Below, piece by piece: positions 1-5,625 of a stretch of DNA of 5,640 nucleotides. The notes beneath the pieces are model-generated. The model was not told the origin of the DNA and searched no databases. It worked only from the letters and a program-made list of their open reading frames with translations. Every line of letters starts with the position of its first letter. Position 1 is the stretch's first letter. The position numbers were made by a program, and so were the translations under genes. Source of the DNA: Bacteroidota bacterium (GTDB lineage Bacteria; Bacteroidota; Bacteroidia; NS11-12g; UBA955); NCBI GenBank assembly GCA_009918425.1, contig RGEC01000146.1:1-5640 (forward strand). The letters are read 5' to 3'.

Positions 1-542
1 AGCCGTGCCACGGATCGGTCGAAGGCCGCCGCATCGCCCGTGGTGAGGAAGCGATGCTGCACCGCTGGCGGGGTGAAGAAGATGCCGTGCTGATTGGTGC
101 AAACACCGCCATCATGGATAAACCATTGCTGGACACACGATTCTTTCCCGGGAAGAATCCCCTGCGCGTAATCATTGACCCCAATCTTCGGGCACCCACA
201 TTGCAGGGTACTTCGCCTACTATGGTTTTGAATACATTGATAAGCAAGAAAGTTGCGGATAATGAATGGCTAAAATTGCGGCAGGACTTTACTTTGGCGG
301 ATGTCCTGGAGATATTGTATAAAAAACAAATTGCTTCCGTGTTGGTAGAAGGCGGTTTTGAAACACTGAAAAGCTTTCTGCGCAGTGGGTTTGCAGATGA
401 AATCAGAATTATACGCAGTAAACATCTGAAAATATCAGCAGGTTTAAAGTCGCCGGATATTCAGTGGAAACTGCATGATTCTGAGGAAACGGATACCGAT
501 ATAATTGAATATTACAGAAGAGGAGCAGTGTCATGTGGTTAA
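1..542 (+). CDS. ribD: RibD, C-terminal reductase domain (5' end outside window)
   Basis: This is the 3' part of a gene whose reading frame is open from position 3 to the TAA at 540-542, giving about 179 residues. The family protein is bifunctional and roughly 340-360 residues: an N-terminal deaminase and a C-terminal NADPH-dependent reductase acting on pyrimidine intermediates early in riboflavin synthesis, in the cytoplasm. Only the reductase half is visible. Its family features are an HRWRGEEDAVLIGANT stretch near fragment residues 20-35 (usual form: HRxRaexDAvLvGxxT), NPLRVIIDP at 52-60, and the VLVEGG motif at 113-118 followed by a leucine-rich helix and ADEIRI. The deaminase zinc motif would lie upstream and cannot be checked. 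The ATG at 54 is internal, because the family match continues upstream of it. The gene's end overlaps the next gene by 10 bp. The first 60 bases are unusually GC-rich (42 of 60 by hand count). Confidence 0.87.
   Translation, partial: PCHGSVEGRRIARGEEAMLHRWRGEEDAVLIGANTAIMDKPLLDTRFFPGKNPLRVIIDPNLRAPTLQGTSPTMVLNTLISKKVADNEWLKLRQDFTLADVLEILYKKQIASVLVEGGFETLKSFLRSGFADEIRIIRSKHLKISAGLKSPDIQWKLHDSEETDTDIIEYYRRGAVSCG
518..525 (+). promoter_or_regulatory. Ribosome binding site for the EamA-family gene
   Basis: AAGAGGAG lies 7 bases before the ATG at 533 and inside the last codons of ribD. It supports the 533 start and suggests translational coupling. A clear Shine-Dalgarno stretch is less usual in Bacteroidota, and it could partly be a by-product of the RibD Arg-Arg codons it overlaps. 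Confidence 0.5.
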
Positions 543-1396
543 TCTTTAGCATCCTCAGCAGTGCAGCTTTGATGGTGATTTTTAAGTTTTTTGCCCGATT
601 TGAAATCCGGGTATTTCCTGCTATCGTGGTTAATTATGTAACTTGTTTTGTCTTGGGTAATCTATTGCTGGGCAAGCATAACATTGTATCTCAAGCGGTA
701 TGGGAACAGCATTGGTTCCCTTTTGTGGTGGGAATGGGGTTATTGTTTATTTCGGCATTTTACCTAATGGGTCTGGGAACAGGGCTGGCAGGGGCGGGCG
801 CTACATCCGTGGCAGCCAAAATGAGCGTAGTGATTCCTGCTGCGGTTAGCATGTTGTTGCTACATGAAAAACCCGGTATGTTTATACTATTGGGTATGCT
901 GTTGTCTGTTTTTAGTGTGTATTTGATGAGACCTGAAAACAATGGAGGTAAAGGATTGCGTGGGCTTTGGGTGTTGTTGTTGGTGTTTCTTGGTTCTGGT
1001 ATGGTAGACACCGGATTGAATCTTGTAAAACATAATTTTGGCAATGATGTGGATGATTACACAATAAGTACCGTTGTATTTGGCGGTGCCGGGGTTATAG
1101 GTTTAACCCTTATGCTGTTTCAAAAAGGCAAGTTGCCGGACTGGAAAGAAATTCTTGGCGGTGTAGTATTGGGCTGTACGAATTATGCATCGCTGATAGC
1201 CATGTTTGGAGCTATTGGCGCATATAAAGGCCAAACGGCCTGGTTTTTTGCGGTAAATAATATTGGCGTGGTGTGGGTGAGTACGCTCATTTCCATTCTG
1301 TTTTTCAAAGAAAAAATCAGTAAGGCAGGTTATGTAGGGCTGATACTTGCTGCACTGGCTGTATTACTCATGAATATCCATGCTTTTTTCGGATGA
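533..1396 (+). CDS. EamA/DMT-superfamily membrane transporter
   Basis: The 287-residue protein is almost entirely hydrophobic, with about ten predicted membrane helices near residues 1-20, 27-46, 61-80, 88-110, 115-132, 143-162, 177-197, 207-228, 235-258 and 265-286. It falls into two five-helix halves separated by the hydrophilic MRPENNGGKG stretch near residue 132-141, as expected for drug/metabolite transporters with a duplicated EamA fold. Helix-end signatures such as LLLHEKPG (about 108-115) and LFFKEKISKAGYVG (about 257-270) are typical: EamA repeats usually carry a Glu-containing 'lgE.lt..q..G' segment there. The start at 533 is supported by an upstream AAGAGGAG. It overlaps ribD by 10 bp and the next gene by 17 bp, so cotranscription is likely. 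The substrate cannot be read from sequence. Proximity to ribD, and the existence of EamA-type riboflavin transporters (RibN), make a flavin or pathway intermediate one possibility. Confidence 0.88.
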   Translation: MWLIFSILSSAALMVIFKFFARFEIRVFPAIVVNYVTCFVLGNLLLGKHNIVSQAVWEQHWFPFVVGMGLLFISAFYLMGLGTGLAGAGATSVAAKMSVVIPAAVSMLLLHEKPGMFILLGMLLSVFSVYLMRPENNGGKGLRGLWVLLLVFLGSGMVDTGLNLVKHNFGNDVDDYTISTVVFGGAGVIGLTLMLFQKGKLPDWKEILGGVVLGCTNYASLIAMFGAIGAYKGQTAWFFAVNNIGVVWVSTLISILFFKEKISKAGYVGLILAALAVLLMNIHAFFG

Positions 1397-1985
1397 ATAT
1401 ACCGAACCGGCCGGTAACGGCGAATCGACACTGCGCGATAGGGGAAGCCGCTTTATGGGTTATGCATTTCCGGTATGGATAGAATCGGACATGAAAAATT
1501 ATTTGCAACAAATTAAAAAGCAGTACCCGGATGCTACCCATCATTGTTATGCAGTTGTAATGCACCCCGATCAGTCATATCAGCGCAGTACAGACGATGG
1601 GGAACCTTCCAATACCGCAGGCAGGCCCATTTTGAGGGCGATTCTCTCTGCCGGACTAACCAATGTGTTGGTTATTGTGGTGCGCTACTATGGCGGAACC
1701 CAGTTGGGCATTCCCGGTTTAATTAATGCCTACGGCGAAACTGCCAAAGCAGCCATTCATGCGGCCGGAAGGGTGAAGCAATTTGTAGAAGATGAAGTAA
1801 CGCTGGAAGCTGCTTTTGATACCGAGCAGGAAATTTACCGAATGGCTGAACGAACCCAGTCCCGCATTGTGAATCGGGAATATACATCAACCGTTAAAAT
1901 CACCCTGAAAATTAGACGAAGTCTGATTGTAACATTCAAAAAAAACCTGGCAGATTTTCCGGCAATTTCCTTGATTAATGGATAA
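1380..1985 (+). CDS. YigZ/IMPACT (UPF0029) family protein
   Basis: This 201-residue protein matches the usual YigZ length of about 200-210. The N-terminal IMPACT/UPF0029 domain spans roughly residues 15-125: RGSRFMGYAFPV at 21-32, HHCYA at 54-58, the hallmark RSTDDGEPSNTAGRPIL at 69-85, and VVRYYGGTQLGIPGLINAYG at about 100-119. The C-terminal part (about 140-197) fits the small ferredoxin-like DUF1949 domain. The family is widespread and cytoplasmic. Its eukaryotic relative IMPACT/Yih1 binds the GCN1 translational regulator, but the bacterial role is not settled. The ATG at 1380 is the only candidate start that keeps the full domain, and it overlaps the transporter gene by 17 bp. No Shine-Dalgarno stretch precedes it, so translation may depend on ribosomes finishing the upstream gene. 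It appears to be the last gene of the ribD run. No terminator is evident after its TAA at 1983-1985. Confidence 0.92.
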   Translation: MLFSDEYTEPAGNGESTLRDRGSRFMGYAFPVWIESDMKNYLQQIKKQYPDATHHCYAVVMHPDQSYQRSTDDGEPSNTAGRPILRAILSAGLTNVLVIVVRYYGGTQLGIPGLINAYGETAKAAIHAAGRVKQFVEDEVTLEAAFDTEQEIYRMAERTQSRIVNREYTSTVKITLKIRRSLIVTFKKNLADFPAISLING

Positions 1986-1996
1986 TCTGCGCCTAT

Positions 1997-2023
1997 TTTG
2001 ATGCCGATTTAGCCGTATATTTG
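1997..2023 (+). promoter_or_regulatory. Candidate Bacteroidota-type promoter for isocitrate dehydrogenase
   Basis: TATATTTG at 2016-2023 is a perfect match to the Bacteroidota -7 element TAnnTTTG. TTTG at 1997-2000 could serve as the -33 element, although the 15-base spacing is a little short compared with the usual 17-23. Transcription would start around 2028-2030, leaving only a few bases before the ATG at 2033. The promoter sits within the 47-bp gap after yigZ. Confidence 0.55.
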
Positions 2024-2031
2024 CGGCAAAT
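2019..2031. repeat. Perfect 6-bp inverted repeat overlapping the isocitrate dehydrogenase promoter
   Basis: ATTTGC-G-GCAAAT is a perfect inverted repeat with one central base. It overlaps the last five bases of the -7 element and the presumed transcription start and ends one base before the ATG. It could be an operator or a small 5' structure, or chance in AT-rich DNA. Confidence 0.35.
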
Positions 2032-2032
2032 T

Positions 2033-3262
2033 ATGAATAAGATAAAAGTTGCAAACCCCGTAGTAGAGCTTGATGGCGATGAAATGACCCGGATTATCTG
2101 GCATTTTATCAAGGACAAACTTATCCTCCCGTATCTTGATATAGATATTAAATATTATGATCTGGGAATGGAAAACAGGGATGCTACTGATGATAAGGTA
2201 ACTGTGGATGCGGCGGAAGCCATTAAACAGTTTAACGTGGGTATTAAGTGCGCTACCATCACACCTGATGAGGCCCGTGTGAAGGAATTTAACCTGAAAC
2301 AAATGTGGAAGAGCCCCAACGGTACTATCCGTAATATCCTGGATGGAACGGTTTTTCGTGAGCCTATTGTTTGCAGCAATGTGCCCCGTCTGGTTCCGAA
2401 CTGGACCGCTCCCATTTGCATAGGTCGTCATGCTTTTGGAGATCAGTACCGCGCTACCGATTTCGTTACCAAAGGGAAAGGCAAACTGACCGTGAAATTT
2501 GAGGGTGAAGACGGAACCGTGCAGGAGTTTGAGGTATACAATTTCAAAGGCGATGGTGTGGCATTGACCATGTACAATACCGATGAAAGTATTGCCGGTT
2601 TTGCCCGCAGTTGCTTCAATATGGCCATCGCCAAAGGTTGGCCTTTGTACCTGAGCACCAAAAATACCATTTTGAAAAAATACGATGGTCGTTTCAAGGA
2701 TATTTTTGAGAACATTTACCAGTCTGAATTCAAGACCGCCATGGACGCCAAAGGCATTACCTATGAGCATCGCCTGATTGACGACATGGTGGCCAGTGCC
2801 CTGAAATGGAATGGCAATTTTGTGTGGGCATGCAAAAACTATGATGGCGATGTGCAAAGCGATACCGTGGCTCAGGGTTTTGGCTCACTGGGACTGATGA
2901 CCAGCGTGCTGGTTACACCCGATGGAAAAACCGTAGAAGCAGAGGCGGCACATGGAACAGTTACACGCCATTACCGAATGCACCAGCAAGGCAAGAAAAC
3001 CAGCACCAATCCCATTGCCAGTATTTTTGCCTGGACCCGTGGTTTGGAGCATCGCGGCAAACTGGATGGCAATCAGGCACTGATTGATTTCTGTAATACC
3101 CTGGAACAAGTATGCATTGAAACCGTAGAAAGCGGTAAAATGACCAAGGACCTGGCTGTTTGCATTTACGGGGATAAGGTAACCGATGGTCAGTATCTTC
3201 ACACGGAAGAATTTCTGGAAGAACTTAACAAAGGACTTAAAACAAAACTGGGAATAGCTTAA
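2033..3262 (+). CDS. icd: NADP-dependent isocitrate dehydrogenase, eukaryote-type (EC 1.1.1.42)
   Basis: The enzyme oxidatively decarboxylates isocitrate to 2-oxoglutarate with NADP+ in the citric acid cycle, supplying NADPH. From the ATG at 2033 the protein is 409 residues, the size of the homodimeric eukaryotic/mitochondrial-type enzymes and not the E. coli Icd type. Numbering in the first half coincides with human IDH1 as I recall it: T77, S94 in KSPNGTIRN, R100, R109, and the substrate arginine R132 in IGRHAFGDQYRATDF. Further on are K210 in STKNT, the metal-binding aspartates D250 (LIDDMV), D273 and D277 (NYDGDVQSD), and the NADP-binding EAAHGTVTRHYR segment. All expected catalytic residues are present. 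An upstream in-frame TTG at 2021 would add four residues but lies in the promoter, so 2033 is preferred. No Shine-Dalgarno is seen. The stop lies 10 bp from the stop of convergent dnaJ. Confidence 0.96.
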   Translation: MNKIKVANPVVELDGDEMTRIIWHFIKDKLILPYLDIDIKYYDLGMENRDATDDKVTVDAAEAIKQFNVGIKCATITPDEARVKEFNLKQMWKSPNGTIRNILDGTVFREPIVCSNVPRLVPNWTAPICIGRHAFGDQYRATDFVTKGKGKLTVKFEGEDGTVQEFEVYNFKGDGVALTMYNTDESIAGFARSCFNMAIAKGWPLYLSTKNTILKKYDGRFKDIFENIYQSEFKTAMDAKGITYEHRLIDDMVASALKWNGNFVWACKNYDGDVQSDTVAQGFGSLGLMTSVLVTPDGKTVEAEAAHGTVTRHYRMHQQGKKTSTNPIASIFAWTRGLEHRGKLDGNQALIDFCNTLEQVCIETVESGKMTKDLAVCIYGDKVTDGQYLHTEEFLEELNKGLKTKLGIA

Positions 3263-3269
3263 TCAGCTA
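3255..3269. terminator. Weak hairpin at the convergent isocitrate dehydrogenase/dnaJ junction
   Basis: TAGCT (3255-3259) and AGCTA (3265-3269) can form a 5-bp stem with a 5-base loop, straddling the isocitrate dehydrogenase stop. There is no GC-rich stem or clear T tract, so it is a poor intrinsic terminator. It is listed because it is the only structure in the 10-bp space between two converging genes. Confidence 0.2.
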
Positions 3270-3272
3270 CTC

Positions 3273-4379
3273 TTAGAACATATCCTTCATCCTATCGAAA
3301 AAGGATTTGTCTTTTTCCTCGGGTTTGAAATTTTTGCTGTCTTGCAGTTTTAACAACTGATCTTTTTCTTCAGAATTGAGTTTGGTAGGTACATATACCT
3401 GCACATGTATTAGCTGATCGCCGGTGCCGTATCCATTCAGATCGGGGAAGCCCTTGCCTTTTAGGCGTAAAACTTTTCCGGGCTGTGTTCCGCTGTCAAT
3501 TTTAATTTTGGCCGCTCCATCCAGTGTAGGGACTTCTACGGATGCGCCCAGGGCCGCTTCGGGGAAAGATAGCCACAAAGTGTAGATTACATGATTCCCA
3601 TCGCGCTGCAATTCTTCGTGTTCAATTTGTTCAATAAGCACAATCAAATCACCCGCAGGGCCGCCACCGGGTCCGGAATTTCCCTGTCCATTTACACTTA
3701 GCTGCATACCTTCGGCTACGCCACCCGGTATTTTAATGGTTGTTTCAAATTCCTGCCCAACCAAACCTTGTTCATTAGCTTCTCGGGGTTTTGAGGTGAT
3801 GGTACGTCCCATTCCCTGACAAACCTGACATGGCGCTGTGGTGGCCATTTGTCCAAGGAAGGTATTGGTTATTTTGCGCACACTACCTGTTCCTCCGCAA
3901 TTTTTGCAATCGCTGTATTGAACGCCTTCGGCCTCGACCATGCGGCGGTATTTCACCTTTTTTTCTACGCCGTGGCGCATTTCGGCCAGGGTTAGCTTTA
4001 TGCGAATACGGATATTGCTGCCGGGTTGCCTTCTGGGGCCGCCGCGCCTGCCGCCTTGTCCACCAAAAAAGGAACCAAAAAAGTCGTTATCGCCAAAAAT
4101 ATCTCCAAACTGGCTGAAGATATCGTCCATATTGAAGCCGCCACCACCTGCTCCACCCATACCTGCATGTCCAAACTGATCATAGCGCTGCTTTTTCTCG
4201 GGGTTGCTAAGGGCATCGTATGCTTCAGCCGCCTCCTTGAATTTTTCTTCAGCATCTTTATCATCCGGATTTTTATCGGGGTGATATTTGATGGCAAGCT
4301 GGCGGTATGCTTTTTTAATTTCATCCGCACTGGCATTGCGTGAAACGCCCAGAATATCGTAGTAATCGCGTTTTGCCAT
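3273..4379 (-). CDS. dnaJ: DnaJ (Hsp40) co-chaperone with a reduced zinc domain
   Basis: DnaJ delivers substrates to DnaK and stimulates its ATPase in the cytoplasm. The 368-residue protein has the class I layout: a J domain at 1-70 with HPD at 33-35 and QRYDQFG at 64-70; a Gly/Phe-rich region at about 71-120 with two DIF motifs (86-88, 93-95); a cysteine-rich region at about 145-215; and two C-terminal beta domains to about 330, with the IPGGVAEGMQL and LRLKGKGFPDLNGYGTGD signatures. The cysteine-rich region is unusual. It has only two CxxCxGxG motifs, C158/C161 and C184/C187, where the family has four. Alignment by neighbouring residues identifies these as motifs 2 and 3. The positions of motifs 1 and 4 hold RRMVEAEGVQYSD and PREANEQGLVG without cysteine. 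The gene follows grpE after 4 bp, with an AGGAG site inside the grpE end, so the two are very likely cotranscribed. Confidence 0.97.
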   Translation of the reverse strand: MAKRDYYDILGVSRNASADEIKKAYRQLAIKYHPDKNPDDKDAEEKFKEAAEAYDALSNPEKKQRYDQFGHAGMGGAGGGGFNMDDIFSQFGDIFGDNDFFGSFFGGQGGRRGGPRRQPGSNIRIRIKLTLAEMRHGVEKKVKYRRMVEAEGVQYSDCKNCGGTGSVRKITNTFLGQMATTAPCQVCQGMGRTITSKPREANEQGLVGQEFETTIKIPGGVAEGMQLSVNGQGNSGPGGGPAGDLIVLIEQIEHEELQRDGNHVIYTLWLSFPEAALGASVEVPTLDGAAKIKIDSGTQPGKVLRLKGKGFPDLNGYGTGDQLIHVQVYVPTKLNSEEKDQLLKLQDSKNFKPEEKDKSFFDRMKDMF

Positions 4380-4383
4380 TGTG

Positions 4384-4935
4384 TTATTCTCCTACAACCA
4401 CTTTGGCAAATCTAAGCACATGCCCGTTTAATAAGTATCCTTTTTCCACTTCATCAATCACCACACCCTTATCGGCTTCAGTGGGTGCGGGAAATCTGGT
4501 AATAGCCTCGTGGAATTCAACATCAAAAGGTTTTCCTTTGCAGTCCATGGGTTTTACGCCCCGGGCTTCCAGTTGAGAAATAAGTTTTTTGTAAATGAGT
4601 TCAAAACCCTCAAGTTTTGTTTTCACATCCCCTTCAGCATTTTCAAGAATTTTTAGTGCACGCTCAAAATCATCTACTACTTCCAGCATTGAAATTATAA
4701 CATCCTTGCCGGCGGTCTGAAGCAGCTCAAAACGTTCTTTGGTAGTACGGCGACGGTAATTGTCAAATTCACTGTACAGACGCAGGTATTTGTCCTTCTC
4801 CTCTGCCAGCAGCTGTTCGGGTGTCTGAGGCTCAGCGGTTTCGGTTCCTGCAGCTTCTTTTTCAGCAGGATTTTCGTTTGTCTGTGGCTCTTCTGCAGGG
4901 TTTTCAGGTTCGGTATTCAGCGTTTCGTCAATCAT
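4384..4935 (-). CDS. grpE: GrpE nucleotide-exchange factor
   Basis: GrpE is the cytoplasmic homodimer that releases ADP from DnaK, completing the cycle with DnaJ, whose gene follows 4 bp downstream. From the ATG at 4935 the protein is 183 residues, typical for the family. Residues 1-45 are an acidic Pro/Glu/Thr-rich, presumably disordered tail in which ENPAE and EPQT each occur twice. Residues about 40-120 form the long helix, with YLRLYSEFDNYRRRT and the VVDDFERAL motif. Residues about 125-183 form the beta domain, with GKPFDVEFHEAI and the closing GYLLNGHVLRFAKVVV. An in-frame TTG at 4965 would add ten residues (MAKRLIVREQ). I prefer 4935 because it is an ATG preceded by AAGAGAG, and because the added stretch covers the likely promoter. 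The gene diverges from ribE across 87 bp. No CIRCE element is visible upstream. Confidence 0.95.
   Translation of the reverse strand: MIDETLNTEPENPAEEPQTNENPAEKEAAGTETAEPQTPEQLLAEEKDKYLRLYSEFDNYRRRTTKERFELLQTAGKDVIISMLEVVDDFERALKILENAEGDVKTKLEGFELIYKKLISQLEARGVKPMDCKGKPFDVEFHEAITRFPAPTEADKGVVIDEVEKGYLLNGHVLRFAKVVVGE
4389..4393 (-). promoter_or_regulatory. Ribosome binding site for dnaJ
   Basis: On the minus strand AGGAG lies 9 bases before the dnaJ ATG (4377-4379), within the last Val-Gly-Glu codons of grpE. This fits coupled translation of the grpE-dnaJ message. Confidence 0.55.
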
Positions 4936-4950
4936 TTGCTCTCTTACAAT

Positions 4951-4982
4951 CAAACGTTTTGCCAAACAGGGGAATGTGTCAA
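4951..4982 (-). promoter_or_regulatory. Candidate grpE-dnaJ promoter
   Basis: Read on the minus strand, TTG (4982-4980) is followed after 21 bases by AACGTTTG (4958-4951), one mismatch from TAnnTTTG. The distance from the -7 box to the grpE ATG is 15 bases, giving a leader of about 10 bases. The match is imperfect and no heat-shock operator is recognisable. Confidence 0.35.
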
Positions 4983-4988
4983 TGTGTC
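4973..4988. repeat. Perfect tandem repeat of AATGTGTC (two copies) in the grpE/ribE divergent region
   Basis: AATGTGTC occurs at 4973-4980 and again at 4981-4988 without a gap. It lies between two divergent genes, at the -33 position of the candidate grpE promoter and just upstream of the candidate ribE -7 box. It may be a protein-binding site with two direct half-sites on one helix face or simply a short slippage duplication. Confidence 0.6.
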
Positions 4989-4998
4989 AGTTATTTCA

Positions 4999-5006
4999 GA
5001 TATTTG
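4999..5006 (+). promoter_or_regulatory. Candidate ribE promoter -7 element
   Basis: GATATTTG differs by one base from the Bacteroidota -7 consensus TAnnTTTG and lies 16 bases before the ribE ATG, predicting a leader of about 10 bases. No good TTTG is found at the -33 distance, where the tandem AATGTGTC repeat lies instead. Confidence 0.4.
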
Positions 5007-5022
5007 TACGTCCTTTGCAGTC

Positions 5023-5625
5023 ATGTTTACCGGTATCGTCGAAGGTTTGGGAAAAGTTTTGCAGGTTGAAAGGGAAGGCAGCAACCTTCGTTTTTGGCTG
5101 GAGAGCCCCTTCACGGCAGAATTAAAAGTAGATCAAAGCGTGAGCCACGATGGGGTATGTTTGACCGTTACCGGAAAAGATGAAAGGACGTACAGCGTCA
5201 CGGCAGTGGAAGAGACGCTAAACCGCACGACTTTATCAGCCTGGAAAAACGGAACTTTGGTAAATCTGGAAAGGTGCATGCCTGCAAATGGAAGGTTCGA
5301 CGGACATATTGTGCAGGGACATGTGGATACGAAAGCGGAGTTGTTAAGCGTGGAAGACTGCAACGGCTCATGGAAGCTGACATTCAGGCACGACAGCAAT
5401 GCAGGTATGACGGTTCAGAAAGGCAGTATTTGTATTAATGGTGTAAGCCTTACCGTAGTAGACAGCTTGGTGAATGCATTTTCGGTTGTTATCATACCCT
5501 ACACATGGGAACATACAAATTTGCGATCCTTGAAGCCCGGTGATGCCGTGAATATCGAATTTGACATACTGGGAAAGTACATGCAGAAATACCTTTCGGG
5601 TGTCGGTTTGAGCAAAGATGAATAA
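5023..5625 (+). CDS. ribE: Riboflavin synthase, alpha-type (EC 2.5.1.9)
   Basis: The enzyme dismutates two molecules of 6,7-dimethyl-8-ribityllumazine to riboflavin and a pyrimidine that is recycled, the last step of riboflavin synthesis; the family is a homotrimer. The 200-residue protein begins with the invariant MFTGIVEG, which fixes the start at 5023 even though the frame is open back to 4936. It has two similar lumazine-binding barrels. The first has SVSHDGVCLTVTG at 39-51, with S39 and C46 aligning to E. coli S41 and C48, and the conserved GHIVQGHVDT with H95 and H100 at the start of the second. The second has GSICINGVSLTVV at about 134-146 and NIEFDILGKYMQKY near the end, the usual trimerisation helix region. 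All landmark residues are present. It diverges from grpE and probably overlaps a following gene by 8 bp. The symbol is ribE in E. coli-related naming (ribC in older usage). Confidence 0.96.
   Translation: MFTGIVEGLGKVLQVEREGSNLRFWLESPFTAELKVDQSVSHDGVCLTVTGKDERTYSVTAVEETLNRTTLSAWKNGTLVNLERCMPANGRFDGHIVQGHVDTKAELLSVEDCNGSWKLTFRHDSNAGMTVQKGSICINGVSLTVVDSLVNAFSVVIIPYTWEHTNLRSLKPGDAVNIEFDILGKYMQKYLSGVGLSKDE

Noticed and set aside
2021..2032. TTG at 2021 as the isocitrate dehydrogenase start
   Set aside because: It lies inside the perfect -7 box; the ATG at 2033 gives numbering that coincides with the eukaryotic-type enzymes.
2009..2857. Long open frame on the minus strand (282 codons) opposite isocitrate dehydrogenase
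   Set aside because: It lies wholly antisense to a confidently identified enzyme with intact catalytic motifs, has no recognisable domain, and the other minus-strand frames in the same gene are also open, which is typical of codon bias.
3830..4343. Overlapping plus-strand open frames opposite dnaJ
   Set aside because: These are proline- or cysteine-rich translations generated by the complement of the Gly/Phe and J-domain codons, with no start signal or domain.
4936..4965. Ten-residue longer GrpE from a TTG at 4965
   Set aside because: The alternative ATG at 4935 has a purine-rich site just upstream, and the longer form would translate through the likely promoter box.
4936..5022. Extended N-terminus for riboflavin synthase starting at 4936
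   Set aside because: The family begins with MFTGIV, which is coded from 5023; the extra 29 residues cross the divergent promoter region and the tandem repeat.
4936..5022. CIRCE/HrcA heat-shock operator or FMN riboswitch in the grpE-ribE gap
   Set aside because: No TTAGCACTC-type inverted repeat is present, and the 87-bp gap is too short for, and lacks the conserved blocks of, an FMN riboswitch.
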